Of a stretch of 64,000 bases of DNA, positions 63,827 through 64,000 are shown piece after piece. Numbering within the stretch: position 1 is the stretch's first letter; each line of letters starts with the position of its first letter. The translations under genes were made by a program, and so were the position numbers. Under the pieces are notes generated by a model that saw only the letters and a list, made by a program, of their open reading frames with translations, was not told the origin of the DNA and did no database searches. Source of the DNA: Cyanobacteria bacterium FACHB-502 (GTDB lineage: Bacteria; Cyanobacteriota; Cyanobacteriia; Elainellales; Elainellaceae); NCBI GenBank assembly GCA_014695325.1, contig JACJNZ010000019.1:39197-103196 (forward strand). The letters run 5' to 3'.

Positions 63827-64000
63827 TTAACCGTGGATAGCGGGAGCGGTCACTGCAACAGGAGCAGCCTCACCCGCAGCCAGGTCAAGCGGGAAGTTGT
63901 GAGCGTTGCGCTCGTGCATCACTTCCATGCCCAGGTTCGCCCGGTTCAACACATCCGCCCAGGTGTTCACCACCCGTCCCTGCGAATCCAGAATGCTCTG
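63827..64000 (-). CDS. psbA: Photosystem II D1 protein, C-terminal part (gene runs off the window)
   Basis: The last 57 codons of psbA; the rest lies beyond 64000. The translation runs from [24 protein letters not shown] through [17 protein letters not shown] to the terminal AIHG. The Mn4CaO5 cluster ligands are visible: His332 and Glu333 (MHE), His337 (NAH), Asp342 and the mature C-terminal Ala344 (LDLA). The remaining 16 residues are the extension removed by CtpA. Residue 328 or so is Met (NLGMEV), where many cyanobacterial copies have Phe. Which psbA paralogue this is cannot be told from the tail. A terminator follows. Confidence 0.98.
   Translation of the reverse strand, partial: QSILDSQGRVVNTWADVLNRANLGMEVMHERNAHNFPLDLAAGEAAPVAVTAPAIHG

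Noticed and set aside
1..64000. tRNA, rRNA, tmRNA or RNase P RNA genes
   Set aside because: I read the intergenic gaps for cloverleaf T-arm and acceptor patterns and for conserved RNA cores and recognised none. A covariance-model search would be more sensitive.

Overview
The window is a gene-dense piece of a cyanobacterial chromosome. The evidence is the 3' end of psbA (photosystem II D1) at the right edge, a ferrochelatase fused to a chlorophyll-binding (Hlip/CAB) helix, VIPP1, a TxlA/HCF164-type thioredoxin, a PrcA-type calcium-dependent protease, several cyanobacterial families of unknown function, and very frequent HIP1 octamers (GCGATCGC) and their GATCG cores. Gene content fits a filamentous, non-heterocystous lineage such as the Leptolyngbya group, but nothing here fixes the genus. 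I found no rRNA, tRNA, CRISPR array, IS transposase or prophage module. The tyrosine recombinase at the left edge stands alone.

Layout. 0.3-9 kb: recombinase, hemH, cdsA, cbiT, an Orn/Lys/Arg decarboxylase, ppk1. 9-20 kb: vipp1, DUF1643, gatB, yqgF, a DUF3084 coiled-coil protein, a tandem pair of M16 peptidases (one with and one without the zinc motif), a FemAB/GNAT-like protein and a RibD-C reductase. 20-31 kb is signalling and envelope: two membrane histidine kinases, an M23/EnvC-like protein, an overlapping lrp-lysE pair, and a Ser/Thr kinase with TPRs. 30.4-34.7 kb: prcA, a divergent stand-alone homologue of its N-terminal domain, and an RTX-repeat protein. 34.7-40 kb is DNA repair and envelope: xseB-xseA, recA with a candidate LexA box, murJ. 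40-50 kb: an FtsE-type ATPase, cobU, a NIL-ferredoxin, txlA, comB, a thyX-glycosyltransferase pair and an alpha/beta hydrolase. 50-64 kb: HAD phosphatase, sppA, aroH, recR (apparent ACG start), fetB, a 716-residue membrane protein, lepA, a small RHH protein, a PAS-GAF histidine kinase, DUF4126 and psbA.

Most genes are single transcription units. The credible operons are short and overlapping: xseA-xseB, lrp-lysE, thyX-glycosyltransferase and the M16 pair.

The most unusual features are at the DNA level. (1) Many intergenic gaps and several protein tails carry short tandem duplications of 7-29 bp whose sequence differs at each locus. (2) A 143-bp MITE-like element with terminal inverted repeats and a 7-bp target duplication sits in one such tandem duplication, and a decayed relative lies at 24.24-24.31 kb. 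(3) recR has no usual start codon where homology says the protein begins. (4) The prcA locus encodes a free-standing homologue of the protease's own N-terminal domain.
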